Of a stretch of DNA of 50,224 nt, positions 16,215 through 25,650 are shown piece by piece. The notes beneath the pieces were generated by a model. That model had not been told where the DNA came from. It ran no database searches and saw only the letters and a list, made by a program, of their open reading frames with translations. The DNA is from JAJRRH01 sp047638815. Its GTDB lineage: Bacteria > Bacteroidota > Bacteroidia > Flavobacteriales_D > JABDKJ01. The translations under genes were made by a program, and so were the position numbers. The stretch covers positions 1-50,224 of the forward strand of contig JBLIMR010000015.1 of NCBI GenBank assembly GCA_047638815.1, in the 5' to 3' direction. Position 1 is the stretch's first letter. Every line of letters starts with the position of its first letter.

Positions 16215-16394
16215 TTAAGCGCAAATAGCTGATTTTGGGAAGTTGAAATCGATTCGTTTCTGACCTAAAATGTGTGTAATCCAACCATAGGTCATATCGT
16301 TATCAGGGAAATTACAATCCGACATCCAATTTTGGAAGGATTTTGCAATTAGGGGTACGCCAAAAATCCTTAATATTGTTAATTGCCAAATTAA
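16215..16394 (-). pseudogene. Protein-like open segment, possible remnant or 36-residue small protein
   Basis: On the minus strand 60 codons including the stop are open from an upstream in-frame TGA (16395-16397) to TAA at 16215-16217. Only one ATG (16325) is available, giving a 36-residue peptide MSDCNFPDNDMTYGWITH followed by ILGQKRIDFNFPKSAICA. The residues before that ATG (IFGVPLIAKSFQNW) also read like protein, so the whole looks like the C-terminal end of a longer protein whose front is missing because the M1 peptidase gene begins there. I cannot name a family. It could be a real small gene, a remnant, or chance. Confidence 0.35.
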
Positions 16395-16403
16395 TCAACA
16401 GAT

Positions 16404-18830
16404 ATGAATTTTCGTTATGCCCTTAGTTTTATCATCCTTATTTTCCTATCCAATACATCTTTCGGTCAGGATAAATATATTTCTTGTCATCATACCAAGA
16501 AAAAGATCAAGCCAGTCGCTTTGACAGATAAACAAAAAGAAGATTTGGCTAAAAATATAGCAAGGAGTGATACTTTTGATATCGTTCACTATGATATTCA
16601 TCTTGATGTGCGGGATTATGCAGGTGATTACTTAATCGCGAAAACTAGCATAACATATGCTCCAAAAATGGATGGTGTAACTAGTATAACATTTGACTTG
16701 CGTCAGTTGGATGTTGATTCCATTACAAGTGGTGGTGTTCCAATGACATTTACTCATATTGGTACTGATCTTCAAATTGATTTATTTGACCCTACCGTGA
16801 CGGGTGAAGAATCCATTATTTCGATTTGGTATCAAGGAGTTCCTTATCTCGATCCTCAATGGGGAGGGTTTTATTTTCAAAACAATTACATATATAACTT
16901 AGGTATTGGAATATCCACAATTCCACCAAATTTTGGTAAGGTTTGGTATCCTTGTTTCGATACCTATGTGGAAAGAGCATTATACGATTATCATGTGACC
17001 TCCGATGATGGTTGGAAAGCTTATTGTCAAGGAGAATTACAAGAAGAGGTTATCATTGATGACGAAACTGTTATGAGACATTATTCTCTAGATAAGCCGA
17101 TACCAACTTACTTGTCTGCTGTCGCTATTGCCGACTATGAAAGCCATAATTATATTCATAACGGAGCCAATGGCGAAGTGCCAGTGAGACTCATAAGCAA
17201 GCCGGCAAATCAGGACGCTATGCAAGCCAGATTTGGTAACCTCGGTGAAGCGATTGACGCATTAGAACATTGGTTTGGACAAGAATATTGGGGAACTGTT
17301 GGTTACGTTATTACAGTTGATGGGGCAATGGAACATCCTACGAATATAGCATACCCACAATCAATGTTGGGAGCAAGTACTATTGCGAATGAAGATTTAT
17401 TTTCGCATGAACTTGGACATCATTGGTGGGGCGATATGGTTTCTCAATCAACGTTTAATCATATGTGGTTGAAAGAAGGTCCTGCAGAGTATAGTTCACA
17501 TCTTCTAAGAGAATGGTTAGGAGGGGAGGAAGCGTATATTGATATCGTAAAAGACAATCATGAAGTTGTTCTCAGTTCAGCACATATTAGTGATGAAGGT
17601 TTTCAAGTTTTATCACCAATTCCAGATGCACATATATATGGAGCACACAGTTATAACAAGGGGGCCAGTGTTATGCACAGTTTAAGAGGTTATATGGGTG
17701 ACGAATTATTTATGGAAGGCCTTCAATTTGTTTTGGACTCGACTTTAAATGGCGTGCTTTCCCCAGAAAAATTTCAAACCATTCTAACATTGGCAACAGG
17801 TGTTGAGCTAGAAGATTTTTTCAATGATTGGGTATTTAAACCTGGCTTCGCATCTTTCGAAATCAATAGCATTAATGTTGTAGAAAATGGTGGAGAATTC
17901 GCGAATACCATTGAAGTGCAACAGAAGCTGAGAGAGTGCCCAGATTTCTATCAGAATGTGCCAATGGAGATAACTGCCTTTGATGAAAATTTTGACAGAC
18001 ATGATTTTGTATTTAACAGTGAAGGAGAAATTAGTACAGCGGAATTTATAACTGATTTTGAACCTATTTTTTATGTTCTGAACTCAAACAATAAACTGAA
18101 TATTGCGAAGCTGGATCACTACCAGGAAATATTTGAAGAAACTGGTTCTGTGAGTTTGCCTTTTACAGATTTTAAAATGAAAGTGGAATTGATTGGAGAT
18201 ACCGGAAATGTATATGTTGAACACCAATGGGTCGGTGCTGATCAAGGGAACTTAGCTGATAATATTGATGAGATATCGAATACACATTATTGGATCATAA
18301 ATGGGGAGTGGGATGAAGATACACACCTCGAAGCCACACTAAATTATAAGGGTTCTAACGTAGATCAACTTGACTACGATTTATATAATGAAACGGAGGA
18401 GTTTGCTATATTAGCATATCGTGAAAGTCCAGAGGAAATGTGGACGGAGTATCCTTTTTATCAGTTATTTTCAGGAAGCCTTACGAACGGGAATGGTGCT
18501 ATGAGGATAGATTCACTGATGACAGGGGAATATGCTTTTGCTAATGGAGAAACCTTAATTGTAGGGTTAAATGAATCCGCTAATGTGATTTCAGATTTAC
18601 AATTATATCCTAATCCCGCAGTCAATTTCCTTACACTTTCAACCGGTTATAATGAGTCCTTCGGTCTTGACGTTTTTGATAGTCAAGGGAAGAAAGTTAT
18701 ATCTTGGTTGCCATCAGTAGGACATCAAAAAAGACTCGATGTGTCTGAGTTAAGTATTGGTGTTTATCAACTCAATGTAACATCTAATTCAGGAACAAAT
18801 CTTGTGACAAAGAAGTTCGTTGTAGAGTAG
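16404..18830 (+). CDS. Secreted M1-family metallopeptidase with T9SS type A sorting domain
   Basis: An 808-residue exported zinc aminopeptidase. Signal peptide 1-21 (ends SFGQ). The M1 N-terminal beta-domain (about 55-245) precedes a GAMEH substrate-anchoring motif (307-311), which replaces the classic GAMEN. The zinc motif is H335-E-L-G-H339 followed by WLKEGPAEY with E358, the standard HExxH-x18-E arrangement, so the site looks intact. The last ~80 residues (LYPNPAVNFLTLS...LNVTSNSGTNLVTKKFVVE) are a type A sorting domain, so the protein should be surface-attached or released through T9SS. The N-terminal sequence CHHTKKKIKP after the signal is unusual. A one-mismatch promoter TAATATTG lies at 16371-16378. 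Confidence 0.92.
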   Translation: MNFRYALSFIILIFLSNTSFGQDKYISCHHTKKKIKPVALTDKQKEDLAKNIARSDTFDIVHYDIHLDVRDYAGDYLIAKTSITYAPKMDGVTSITFDLRQLDVDSITSGGVPMTFTHIGTDLQIDLFDPTVTGEESIISIWYQGVPYLDPQWGGFYFQNNYIYNLGIGISTIPPNFGKVWYPCFDTYVERALYDYHVTSDDGWKAYCQGELQEEVIIDDETVMRHYSLDKPIPTYLSAVAIADYESHNYIHNGANGEVPVRLISKPANQDAMQARFGNLGEAIDALEHWFGQEYWGTVGYVITVDGAMEHPTNIAYPQSMLGASTIANEDLFSHELGHHWWGDMVSQSTFNHMWLKEGPAEYSSHLLREWLGGEEAYIDIVKDNHEVVLSSAHISDEGFQVLSPIPDAHIYGAHSYNKGASVMHSLRGYMGDELFMEGLQFVLDSTLNGVLSPEKFQTILTLATGVELEDFFNDWVFKPGFASFEINSINVVENGGEFANTIEVQQKLRECPDFYQNVPMEITAFDENFDRHDFVFNSEGEISTAEFITDFEPIFYVLNSNNKLNIAKLDHYQEIFEETGSVSLPFTDFKMKVELIGDTGNVYVEHQWVGADQGNLADNIDEISNTHYWIINGEWDEDTHLEATLNYKGSNVDQLDYDLYNETEEFAILAYRESPEEMWTEYPFYQLFSGSLTNGNGAMRIDSLMTGEYAFANGETLIVGLNESANVISDLQLYPNPAVNFLTLSTGYNESFGLDVFDSQGKKVISWLPSVGHQKRLDVSELSIGVYQLNVTSNSGTNLVTKKFVVE

Positions 18831-18840
18831 TTTTTTCAGA

Positions 18841-19045
18841 CTATATTTTGACTAGAAACGGTAGATCATCGTTATTCTGAAATTGCACGGGTTTGGTAAT
18901 ATCAGAGACGCTATCTGTTTGAAGAATTGATATCTCCCTTTGCAAGAATCTGTACACGATCATTACTTTCATATAGATGATAAGTCAGATGTAATTTTTC
19001 TTGAATCTCATTTGAACCTTCTATCTTTGAAAGTGTATTAACCAT
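18841..19045 (-). pseudogene. Frameshifted antisense remnant of a small protein gene
   Basis: Two overlapping minus-strand reading frames both look like real protein. The first (18911-19045, ATG start, 44 residues) contains EGSNEIQEKLHLTYHLYESN. The second (18841-18972, 43 residues) contains VYRFLQREISILQTDS then VSDITKPVQFQNNDDLPFLV. Skipping a single base near 18955 joins them into about 68 residues with seamless hydrophilic/hydrophobic patterning. This suggests one small gene broken by a frameshift, or a base-calling error. It is convergent with the M1 gene and overlaps the A2M promoter region. I do not recognise the family. Confidence 0.35.
19001..19029 (+). promoter_or_regulatory. Bacteroidota-type promoter (TTG-N18-TATCTTTG) for the A2M gene
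   Basis: TTG at 19001-19003 and exact TAnnTTTG at 19022-19029. The predicted leader is about 40 bases before the ATG at 19076. Confidence 0.55.
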
Positions 19046-19075
19046 TGATGGCCATCAATAATTTAATAACATAAA

Positions 19076-22000
19076 ATGAAATTCACTAGATTTCTTCTCA
19101 TCATACTCTGTTTGAGTATGGTGACTTGTAAAAGTATGAAAGACAAGACTACCGATAAAAACTACAAATCTGGATCATGGGCGAAAGTCGATTCACTCTC
19201 CCAAAAAGGTTTGTACCAATCTGCCTGGGATGAGGTAGATGTTTTATCGCAAAAAGCAATAACTGAAGATGATCTTGTCGATCAAATTAAAACGCTTTTT
19301 CATCAACTGCGATATAGTCAGATGATAGAAGAAAATTCCGAGCTAAAAGGCATAGAAAAACTAGAGGAAAGAATTAAAACAGCATCAGAACCTGTAAAAT
19401 CTATTTTGCATGGAATTTGCGCACAGCAATATTGGGGATACTATCAGAACAAAAGACATCAAATATATAATCGAACCGAAGTTTCAGGAACCATTCCTGA
19501 TGATGTTGAACTCTGGAGTGCCGGAAATTTTTTAGACAAAATCAATTCGCATTTCGAACAATCAATTGCAAAAAAAAGTAATCTGGAAAACCATCTTTTG
19601 AAAGACATTGATGAGCGTTTTTTTACAGATCAATATGAAAATTTTGAAGTAGCAAGTAAATCGATGATGCGTCATAGTCTATATGATTTGTTAGCGCAAC
19701 AGGCTTTGGCGTTTTATAGCAATTCTGAAGCAGGCATAACCAGAACTGCGGATTATTTCGTGATTGATAATGAAGTTTATTTTTCACCATCTGATGAATT
19801 CCAAAATATAGATTTTCCAGCCGACAATAGTGATTCATTTGACTATCAAACAGTATCTATTTATCAGGATCTATTAATGTATTACTCGGAGAATTCGTTG
19901 AGTGACGCTCTTCTAGATACAGATTTAAAAAGGCTAAAATGGACGAATGGTAAATGTACATTGACGAATAAAAAAGAGTTGATGTCTACTGCTCTTAATA
20001 CGTTGGCGACAAAAGATACGAAGTCAATTATAACAGCTGAAATTCAATATGAAAAAGCAGTTATGTTATCGGCTGATGCTGGACTTTATGATCCGATGCT
20101 TGATGATGAAACCAATAGATGGAAGAATAAGGATGCTATTAAATTATGTGATGAAATAATTGCAATGTATCCCGAAACGCGTGGTGCTGATTTAAGTAAA
20201 AATCTTAGGTCAAATATCCGAAATAGTAACTTAGGACTGAGCATTGAACAAATGATGATTCCTAATGTTTCAAGTTTAATGCGTTTGAATTACAAAAATG
20301 AGAATAAAGTTTATTGTCGTTTGATCAAAGCGGAATGGAGTCATAAATACAGTCGTAAAGAACAAGCAGAACGGTTCAAAGATTTGTTCAAAATGGACCT
20401 TGAGAAAGAATGGACGGTTGACTTAAAAAATGCAGAAGATTATCAAAGCCATTCAACGGAAATAATACTGCCGGCATTGGAGTCGGGATACTATGGCATT
20501 TTAGTTTCTTCTGAACCTACTTTTATGAGTGGAACATCAATGGCATATACTAAGTTCTGGGCTAGCCATATGGGTATCAATTCTCAGAATGATAAAGGAG
20601 AATCAAAATTTCGTGTCATCAATAGATTGGATGGTGAGCCGATGGAGGATGTTTCAATTGAACAGTTTGAAGTGACAGAGAATAGGAGAGGAGGAGAAGA
20701 GCGAAAACTCAATAAGTTAGAAACGTATAATACAGATAGAGACGGTGAGTTTGAAACTATAAATTATGAAGGTTATCGCCAATATTATCTGAAGTTCAAA
20801 TGGAAAGGCGAAGAGGTTATAATTCCACATAATTTTAATGGTCGTTACCAAGAGAATAATAGAGAAACATATCAGACACATTTTTTTATTGATAGAGGGA
20901 TCTATCGACCAGGGCAAAAAATACACTTCAAAGCAATCGTTTTAAAACGAAAAAACAAAGAAGTTGAGGTGGCCAAAAATTATCCTGCAAGTATTGTTCT
21001 TCGTGATGCCAATTATCAAGAAGTAACAAAATTGATTTTGACGACCAACGAATTCGGAACTGCGAATGGTGTTTTTACGCTACCTGATAATGGGTTAACA
21101 GGCCAGATGTCTTTACAACATCAAAATGGTTCTATTTATTTTTCGGTTGAAGAATATAAGAGGCCAAAATTTGAAGTGCAAATTGATCCCGTTCAAGGGT
21201 CATTCAAGCTGGGAGAAAATGTGTCAGTGGAAGGATCTGCAATTGCATTTAGCGGAGCCAATATTCAAGATGCGGAAGTGAAGTACAGTATTTACAGATC
21301 ACCACAGATTAAGTATTTCAATTGGTGGTATAGATGTTATATCCCACCATATGCCCACTCTGAAAATGTGAAGATAAAAGATGGTGTTTTAGATACCGAC
21401 AAGGATGGAAAATTCGCTGTAGGTTTTGTCGCCATAGATGGTGGTGATGCGGGAGAAGCTTGGTTGGATTATTACAACTATGAAGTGAGATTTACTGTGA
21501 CCGATGTCAATGGGGAGACGCAAGAAAACAAGACGAATATCTCAGTTGGTAAACAAGCTCTTGTTCTTGGATTAGGAATTAGTGAGAGCGTTAATTTGAA
21601 GGCCGCGAAAGATGTTCCAATACAAACTAATAACCTAGGTGGTGAAGAAATCCCTAGTGAAGGAAAACTGACATTATTCAAACTAATCGGACCAGATGAA
21701 GTGAAAGTGGATCGCTATTGGGAGGTAACAGATCAGTTGAATTATTCGAAGGCAGATCTTTTTAATAAAATGCCATTTATGTCATTCCCAGGGGATATGA
21801 ATAAATCGAATTGGGAGAGGACGAAAATCAAAGAATTGAATTTCAATACTGCGGAAAGTAAAGATATGCCTTCCGACTTCTTCACTCAACTCAAGGACGG
21901 AGAATATGTGGTGAAAATGGAGGCAAAGGATGCCTATGGAACGCTAGTTGAAAAAGAAATATTTTTCAAAGGATATGATGTAGATTCCAGAAATAGCTAC

Positions 22001-25000
22001 TCTTATGAGCCATTTGAAATCATTGAAACAAAGAGCTCTTATAAGCCAGGGGAAGACCTAACTTTATTGCTTAATACTTCGTTTGATAATCTCAAATTGA
22101 AAATTGATGTTGAGCACGATGAACGCATCATCAAAGAGGAATACATGATGGTTACTAAAGGAAAGAAAACCTATTCCTTGCCGATTAAATCAAAATATCA
22201 AGGTGGCTTTACCATTCATTTTTCTGGATATAAAAACAACAGATACTTTTCTGAAAGTGTTGCAATTAATGTCCCCAGAATTGACAAACAGTTGTCTGTG
22301 AGTTTGGAAACATTTAGAGATAAAATGTTGCCTGGTTCGCAAGAAGAATGGAAGCTAAAAGTGAAGGCGGAAAATGGTGAAAAGACACTTTCCGAAGTGC
22401 TCCTTAATATGTATGATGCTTCCTTGGATCAGTTTGCAAGTAATAATAGATACTTCAATCCTTACCAGAATCATTATGCCAAAATGAAATGGAGAAATTA
22501 CTTAGGGTCCCAGATTAATGGTGAAAGTCTGTATCGATACAATACAACACTGCCTGTGCGTTCGAGATATTACCAAATGCTTAATATGTATGAGTATAGT
22601 GTTTACGGAGACGGCTATGGTATGTTAACTAACGGAAGGCATCTTTCGTCAATGATTAGTTCGAATAATAAGTCACGATCTGCCACATCTATGGGTGGCG
22701 TTGAATTGATGGATGAAGATATGACTGAACCAGAAATGTCAATGGAAATAGCAGAAGTGGACCTGGAGAGAAAAGCGCCACCACCTGGAGCTACAGATAA
22801 GACAGAAAAAACAAATGGCAGCCCTTCACCAAGAACCAACTTTAATGAAACGGCTTTTTTCTATCCAGATCTAATGACTGATGCTGATGGTAACTTGGTC
22901 TTTAGATTTACTTTACCTGAATCATTAACTTCATGGAAGTTTCAAGCACTTGCGATAAGTAAATCGCTGCAATTCGGTTCAATGGAAGCTGAAATGATCA
23001 GTCAAAAGGATTTGATGGTAGTGCCTAATCTCCCAAGGTTTTTTCGTCATGGAGATAAAATTACTTTGAGTTCGAAAGTGGTAAACCTTAGTGAAGATAA
23101 ACTGAACGGAGTGGCAGGAATTAAATTATTCGATGCCTTCACAATGGAGGATGTTACAAAAGAATTCATCAATGGCAGTAATGAAATTAATATTTCGATG
23201 GACAGTAAGGGGCAAGACTTGGTCTCTTGGGATCTCAATGTCGGGGATAGATTTGACGCCATCACATGGAGAATTTATGCTAAAACTGAAGCACATAATG
23301 ATGCAGAAGAAAATGCTGTTCCGGTGCTAAGCAATCGATCGTTGGTTACGGAAACTTTACCCTTTGCTTTGACGAATAAAAAGGAGTTGACTTTGAGTTT
23401 TGACAAACTTAAAAATAACAATTCTAGCACCTTGAAAAACCATAGCTTAACGTTGGAATATAATGGAAATCCAGTTTGGTATGCGATACAAGCAATGCCG
23501 TACATGATGGAATATCCCCATGATTGTGCGGAGCAAATTTTTACGAGATATTATGCCAATGCACTATCGTCTCATGTCATGAATAAGAAACCGCAGATCT
23601 CGAAAGTGATTAAGCAGTGGCAACAGTTTACTCCCGATTCCTTTTTGTCTAAGCTGGAGAAGAATCAGGAACTAAAATCGATAGTGTTGGAGGAAAGTCC
23701 TTGGGTCATGTCAGCGCAAGATGAGACGGAAAGAAAGAAAAGAGTTGCACTTTTGTTAGACATCAATCACATGGCTTCAAAACGAAATAAAGCTTCCTTG
23801 CAACTGAAAGAATCCCAATTGGGCAGTGGCGCTTGGCCTTGGTTCAAAGGGATGAAGCCTAACTTATATATCACCCAACATATCATTTCTGGTTTTGGTC
23901 ATATGGATAAACTGGGAATAGAAAGATTGCCAAACGAAGAGCAAATGGTCATGAAAGGTCTAGATTATTTGGATCGTGATCACTTGAGAAGATACCGCGA
24001 AAGAAAGAAAGTAGGCTGGGATAAAAAAGTCAATCATACGGGTAGTTTTGAAATACAATATCTCTACGCTCGTTCTTTTTTTATCGATCAAAATTTCAGA
24101 GCTGATAGAGAAGCATACAGCTACTACAGCGAACAGATAAAAGAATATTGGACCACATACAATACTTATATGAAAGGGATGGTTGCATTGATTTTACATC
24201 GACAAGGTGATCATGAAACCGCGCAGGATATTTTGAAATCTTTGTTGGAGACTAGCATCAGTTCTGAGGAGATGGGTATTTATTGGAAGAACGATATTTA
24301 TAGTTGGAATTGGTACGAACCAACAACAGAACGTCATGCTTTATTAATCGAAGCTTTTTCAGAAATCAATCAAGATAAAAATAGCGTAAATCTATTGAAG
24401 ACTTGGTTGATCATGAACAAGAGAACCAACGATTGGAAAACAACGAAAGCTACTGCTGAAGCCTGTTATGCTCTCTTGTTACAGGGAGATGATTGGACAG
24501 AGAAAACTGAATTTAAAATAACAATTGGATCAGAAAAGATAAATTCTACAGACCCTAAATTGAAACTGGAAGCGGGTACCGGTTATTTCAAAAAAGTGTG
24601 GCAGGAAGATGATGTGAACAAATCTATGGCTGATATTCAAATAAACAAGACTGGGGATTCGCCATCATGGGGATCTGTTTATTGGCAGTATTTTGAGGAC
24701 TTGGATAAAACAACAAGTGCAGGTGGGCCGCTTAACATTAGCAAGGAAATGTATGTCGTAACAGAAACGAATGAAGGTGAAAAACTTGTTCCTGTGACTA
24801 GTGAAAATTTAAAAATTGGTGATCGTATTCGAGTGAGATTAAATGTGGTAACCGATAGAAATATGGAGTATGTCCACATCAAGGATCAAAGAGCAAGTGC
24901 ATTCGAACCAATAGATGTTTTATCCCAATATAAATACCAAGGTGGGATGGGTTATTATCAAAGTACGCGAGATGCGGGCACTCACTTTTTTATTGATTAT

Positions 25001-25147
25001 TTGAGAAAGGGAACATATACTTTGGACTATGATTTATTTGTTAGCCATGCAGGGGATTTATCCAATGGCTTTGCATTGATCGAATGCATGTATGCACCTG
25101 AGTTCGCCTCGCATAGCGAGGGGATTAGGATTAACGTTGCCAAGTAA
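19076..25147 (+). CDS. Alpha-2-macroglobulin family lipoprotein with intact thioester motif
   Basis: A 2023-residue giant envelope protein. Its lipoprotein signal ends SMVTC, with C19 the likely lipidation site. Residues ~35-400 are mostly helical. MG-type beta domains follow, including the canonical 'FFIDRGIYRPGQKIHFKAIVL' strand pair near 604-624. A low-complexity acidic/proline stretch (about 1206-1255) precedes NETAFFYPDLMTDADGN, the usual start of the A2M core. The thioester motif C1484-A-E-Q1487 sits in YPHDCAEQIF, ahead of the all-helical thioester domain. Bacterial A2Ms are thought to trap attacking proteases by thioester coupling. The proteobacterial partner pbpC is absent; the neighbour is a secreted M1 peptidase. 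The length is usual for the Bacteroidota type. Own promoter. Confidence 0.93.
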   Translation: MKFTRFLLIILCLSMVTCKSMKDKTTDKNYKSGSWAKVDSLSQKGLYQSAWDEVDVLSQKAITEDDLVDQIKTLFHQLRYSQMIEENSELKGIEKLEERIKTASEPVKSILHGICAQQYWGYYQNKRHQIYNRTEVSGTIPDDVELWSAGNFLDKINSHFEQSIAKKSNLENHLLKDIDERFFTDQYENFEVASKSMMRHSLYDLLAQQALAFYSNSEAGITRTADYFVIDNEVYFSPSDEFQNIDFPADNSDSFDYQTVSIYQDLLMYYSENSLSDALLDTDLKRLKWTNGKCTLTNKKELMSTALNTLATKDTKSIITAEIQYEKAVMLSADAGLYDPMLDDETNRWKNKDAIKLCDEIIAMYPETRGADLSKNLRSNIRNSNLGLSIEQMMIPNVSSLMRLNYKNENKVYCRLIKAEWSHKYSRKEQAERFKDLFKMDLEKEWTVDLKNAEDYQSHSTEIILPALESGYYGILVSSEPTFMSGTSMAYTKFWASHMGINSQNDKGESKFRVINRLDGEPMEDVSIEQFEVTENRRGGEERKLNKLETYNTDRDGEFETINYEGYRQYYLKFKWKGEEVIIPHNFNGRYQENNRETYQTHFFIDRGIYRPGQKIHFKAIVLKRKNKEVEVAKNYPASIVLRDANYQEVTKLILTTNEFGTANGVFTLPDNGLTGQMSLQHQNGSIYFSVEEYKRPKFEVQIDPVQGSFKLGENVSVEGSAIAFSGANIQDAEVKYSIYRSPQIKYFNWWYRCYIPPYAHSENVKIKDGVLDTDKDGKFAVGFVAIDGGDAGEAWLDYYNYEVRFTVTDVNGETQENKTNISVGKQALVLGLGISESVNLKAAKDVPIQTNNLGGEEIPSEGKLTLFKLIGPDEVKVDRYWEVTDQLNYSKADLFNKMPFMSFPGDMNKSNWERTKIKELNFNTAESKDMPSDFFTQLKDGEYVVKMEAKDAYGTLVEKEIFFKGYDVDSRNSYSYEPFEIIETKSSYKPGEDLTLLLNTSFDNLKLKIDVEHDERIIKEEYMMVTKGKKTYSLPIKSKYQGGFTIHFSGYKNNRYFSESVAINVPRIDKQLSVSLETFRDKMLPGSQEEWKLKVKAENGEKTLSEVLLNMYDASLDQFASNNRYFNPYQNHYAKMKWRNYLGSQINGESLYRYNTTLPVRSRYYQMLNMYEYSVYGDGYGMLTNGRHLSSMISSNNKSRSATSMGGVELMDEDMTEPEMSMEIAEVDLERKAPPPGATDKTEKTNGSPSPRTNFNETAFFYPDLMTDADGNLVFRFTLPESLTSWKFQALAISKSLQFGSMEAEMISQKDLMVVPNLPRFFRHGDKITLSSKVVNLSEDKLNGVAGIKLFDAFTMEDVTKEFINGSNEINISMDSKGQDLVSWDLNVGDRFDAITWRIYAKTEAHNDAEENAVPVLSNRSLVTETLPFALTNKKELTLSFDKLKNNNSSTLKNHSLTLEYNGNPVWYAIQAMPYMMEYPHDCAEQIFTRYYANALSSHVMNKKPQISKVIKQWQQFTPDSFLSKLEKNQELKSIVLEESPWVMSAQDETERKKRVALLLDINHMASKRNKASLQLKESQLGSGAWPWFKGMKPNLYITQHIISGFGHMDKLGIERLPNEEQMVMKGLDYLDRDHLRRYRERKKVGWDKKVNHTGSFEIQYLYARSFFIDQNFRADREAYSYYSEQIKEYWTTYNTYMKGMVALILHRQGDHETAQDILKSLLETSISSEEMGIYWKNDIYSWNWYEPTTERHALLIEAFSEINQDKNSVNLLKTWLIMNKRTNDWKTTKATAEACYALLLQGDDWTEKTEFKITIGSEKINSTDPKLKLEAGTGYFKKVWQEDDVNKSMADIQINKTGDSPSWGSVYWQYFEDLDKTTSAGGPLNISKEMYVVTETNEGEKLVPVTSENLKIGDRIRVRLNVVTDRNMEYVHIKDQRASAFEPIDVLSQYKYQGGMGYYQSTRDAGTHFFIDYLRKGTYTLDYDLFVSHAGDLSNGFALIECMYAPEFASHSEGIRINVAK

Positions 25148-25192
25148 TTTGCCGCTTGTCATTTTCGGTTTTAACAAGAGGACTTAATTCTG

Positions 25193-25200
25193 TATTTTTG
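25193..25200 (+). promoter_or_regulatory. Bacteroidota -7 promoter box (TATTTTTG) for the ybjQ-like gene
   Basis: Exact TAnnTTTG match 15 bases before the ATG at 25216, with TTTT about 20 bases further up. It would drive ybjQ, the 38-residue protein and the aminotransferase-fold gene. Confidence 0.5.
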
Positions 25201-25215
25201 GGTTAAAATAAATTT

Positions 25216-25530
25216 ATGATAATTACAACCACAGAAACTATTCCAGGTAAAACGATTACTCAGGTTATAGACATTGCTAGAGGAAGTACAGTGCGTGCAA
25301 GAAGTGTAGGAAGAGATATTTTTGCTGGATTAAAAAACCTGGTTGGTGGAGAAATCAGTGAGTACACTAAGTTACAAGCTGAAGCAAGAGAGCAGGCCCT
25401 TCAAAGATTACGGGCAGATGGGGAACGTTTAGGTGCTGATGCTATTGTTAATATTAGATTTACAACATCTATGATCATGCAGGGTGCTTCTGAGATTTTA
25501 GCGGTTGGAACTGCAGTAAAAATATCGTAA
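25216..25530 (+). CDS. YbjQ family (UPF0145) protein
   Basis: A 104-residue soluble protein of the YbjQ/UPF0145 family, which forms small oligomeric rings and is often annotated as heavy-metal-binding-domain protein without proof. Characteristic segments are GKTITQVIDIARGSTVRARS (about 11-30), LVGGEISEYTKLQAEAREQA (about 42-61) and LGADAIVNIRF (about 72-82). Length is typical. It is followed after three bases by a 38-codon membrane protein gene and then by an aminotransferase-fold gene, which suggests an operon. Molecular function unknown. Confidence 0.88.
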   Translation: MIITTTETIPGKTITQVIDIARGSTVRARSVGRDIFAGLKNLVGGEISEYTKLQAEAREQALQRLRADGERLGADAIVNIRFTTSMIMQGASEILAVGTAVKIS

Positions 25531-25533
25531 ATT

Positions 25534-25650
25534 ATGCCTTTATTTTTATCAGCCATTTTTTATGGTGGAATGGCTTTAATTCTAATTTATCTAATCTGGA
25601 AAAGATTGGAAGATAGAAAAAACGAAGATTTCGAAAAAAGAGATAACTAA
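25534..25650 (+). CDS. Small single-pass membrane protein (38 residues), translationally coupled
   Basis: The reading frame ATG (25534) to TAA (25648-25650) encodes MPLFLSAIFYGGMALILI and then YLIWKRLEDRKNEDFEKRDN. One hydrophobic helix (about 3-23) is followed by a highly charged tail with positive residues just after the helix, suggesting a cytoplasmic C-terminus. Its stop overlaps the next start as TAATG, a typical arrangement for coupled genes. It begins 3 bases after the ybjQ stop. The packed spacing, helix and charge pattern argue for a real gene. No family recognised. Confidence 0.65.
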   Translation: MPLFLSAIFYGGMALILIYLIWKRLEDRKNEDFEKRDN

